Shown here in pieces: positions 16,373-16,643 of a DNA stretch of 16,643 nucleotides; the stretch's first letter is position 1, and every line of letters begins with the position of its first letter. The notes under the pieces were generated by a model, which was not told the origin of the DNA, ran no database searches, and worked only from the letters and a program-made list of their open reading frames with translations. Position numbers and translations under genes: made by a program. Source of the DNA: an uncultured Chromatiaceae bacterium (GTDB lineage Bacteria; Pseudomonadota; Gammaproteobacteria; Enterobacterales; Alteromonadaceae); contig CAMLNG010000024.1 of NCBI GenBank assembly GCA_946481195.1, forward strand, positions 1 to 16,643, read 5' to 3'.

Positions 16373-16431
16373 ACCAATATCCTGCAGTCCGAAGTCTCCA
16401 AGCTGATTTCAGATTGCCTGTAGCTATTGGT
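16373..16431 (+). promoter_or_regulatory. Long imperfect stem-loop in the pyrG leader
   Basis: ACCAATA (16373-16379) pairs with TATTGGT (16425-16431). CTGCAG (16382-16387) pairs with CTGTAG (16418-16423, one G-U), and AGTCT (16393-16397) with AGATT (16411-16415, one G-U). Together these make one coaxial stem of about 18 pairs with internal loops, within the leader that starts at the predicted promoter. There is no T-run after it. A regulatory role is inference. Confidence 0.5.
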
Positions 16432-16462
16432 CCATTAAATTCAACGTTGTCTCAGGGGTCTC

Positions 16463-16643
16463 ATGACTACAAGATACATCTTCGTGACGGGTGGGGTTGT
16501 CTCATCTTTAGGTAAAGGCATTGCAGCTGCATCATTAGCGGCAATTTTAGAAGCACGTGGCCTGAAGGTCACGATGCTGAAACTGGATCCGTATATCAAC
16601 GTCGATCCGGGCACCATGAGCCCTATCCAGCACGGTGAAGTTT
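16463..16643 (+). CDS. pyrG: CTP synthase PyrG, N-terminal part (3' end outside window)
   Basis: PyrG aminates UTP to CTP using glutamine and ATP, the last step of pyrimidine nucleotide synthesis. The first 60 codons are present. ATG 16463 has a strong ribosome site AGGGG (16454-16458). The sequence opens [19 protein letters not shown], whose [10 protein letters not shown] is the synthetase-domain ATP-binding loop, and continues through [20 protein letters not shown], the region of Mg and UTP binding. The N-terminal 60 residues are nearly invariant in the family, so the call is certain although the glutaminase domain lies outside the window. It has its own promoter and a structured leader, with a terminator separating it from mazG. 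In E. coli eno follows pyrG; that cannot be seen here. Confidence 0.98.

Noticed and set aside
16449..16463. Direct repeat GTCTCA-GGG-GTCTCA around the pyrG ribosome site
   Set aside because: Two 6-base copies nine bases apart are short enough to be chance, and the second overlaps the start codon.
1..16643. Mobile elements, CRISPR arrays, tRNA or rRNA genes, defence or toxin-antitoxin genes
   Set aside because: No transposase, integrase, spaced direct repeats, tRNA-like cloverleaf or toxin gene was seen; the window is filled end to end with conserved housekeeping genes.

Overview
This window is chromosomal housekeeping DNA from a gammaproteobacterium. Every protein has a clear counterpart of similar length in Escherichia coli. 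The gene order (rpoE-rseABC-lepA-lepB-rnc-era-recO-pdxJ-acpS joined to barA / rlmD-relA-mazG-pyrG) is what I would expect from a marine or freshwater Alteromonadales/Chromatiales-type organism (for example Rheinheimera, Alishewanella or Shewanella relatives) rather than an enterobacterium. In E. coli the same genes lie in two separate chromosomal regions. The genus is an inference from layout and protein character, not a database match. I see no mobile element, CRISPR array, tRNA or rRNA, and no run of genes with foreign composition.

Layout. Positions 1-2481 hold the sigma-E envelope-stress module: the end of rpoE, then rseA, rseB and rseC. Positions 2609-4408 encode LepA (EF4), followed by an intrinsic terminator. 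From about 4490 a second transcription unit probably begins and runs through lepB, rnc, era, recO, pdxJ and acpS (4573-8872), with stop/start overlaps at three of its junctions. The hybrid sensor kinase gene barA lies on the opposite strand (8911-11721), convergent with acpS and divergent from rlmD. Then rlmD, relA and mazG run forward (11844-16273), followed by an intrinsic terminator, a good sigma-70-type promoter and the first 60 codons of pyrG. No stretch longer than 300 bases is without a gene.

How the genes work together. RseA and RseB hold RpoE inactive until outer-membrane damage triggers DegS/RseP proteolysis. LepA, RNase III, Era and RlmD serve ribosome function, rRNA processing and maturation. 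LepB removes signal peptides. RecO acts in RecF-pathway repair. PdxJ makes pyridoxine phosphate, and AcpS activates acyl carrier protein. BarA feeds the UvrY/CsrA switch. RelA makes (p)ppGpp, MazG hydrolyses nucleoside triphosphates, and PyrG makes CTP.

The coding content is ordinary. What deserves a second look is the RNA-level structure between and inside genes: a possible multibranch leader before lepA with competing pairings, two hairpins in the lepB leader, a terminator-like hairpin inside the recO reading frame, a near-perfect hairpin between rseB and rseC, a perfect 12-bp inverted repeat between relA and mazG where E. coli carries mazEF, and a long stem in the pyrG leader. All of these were read by eye. 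I ran no folding or homology computation. I did not find a convincing new multi-gene system.
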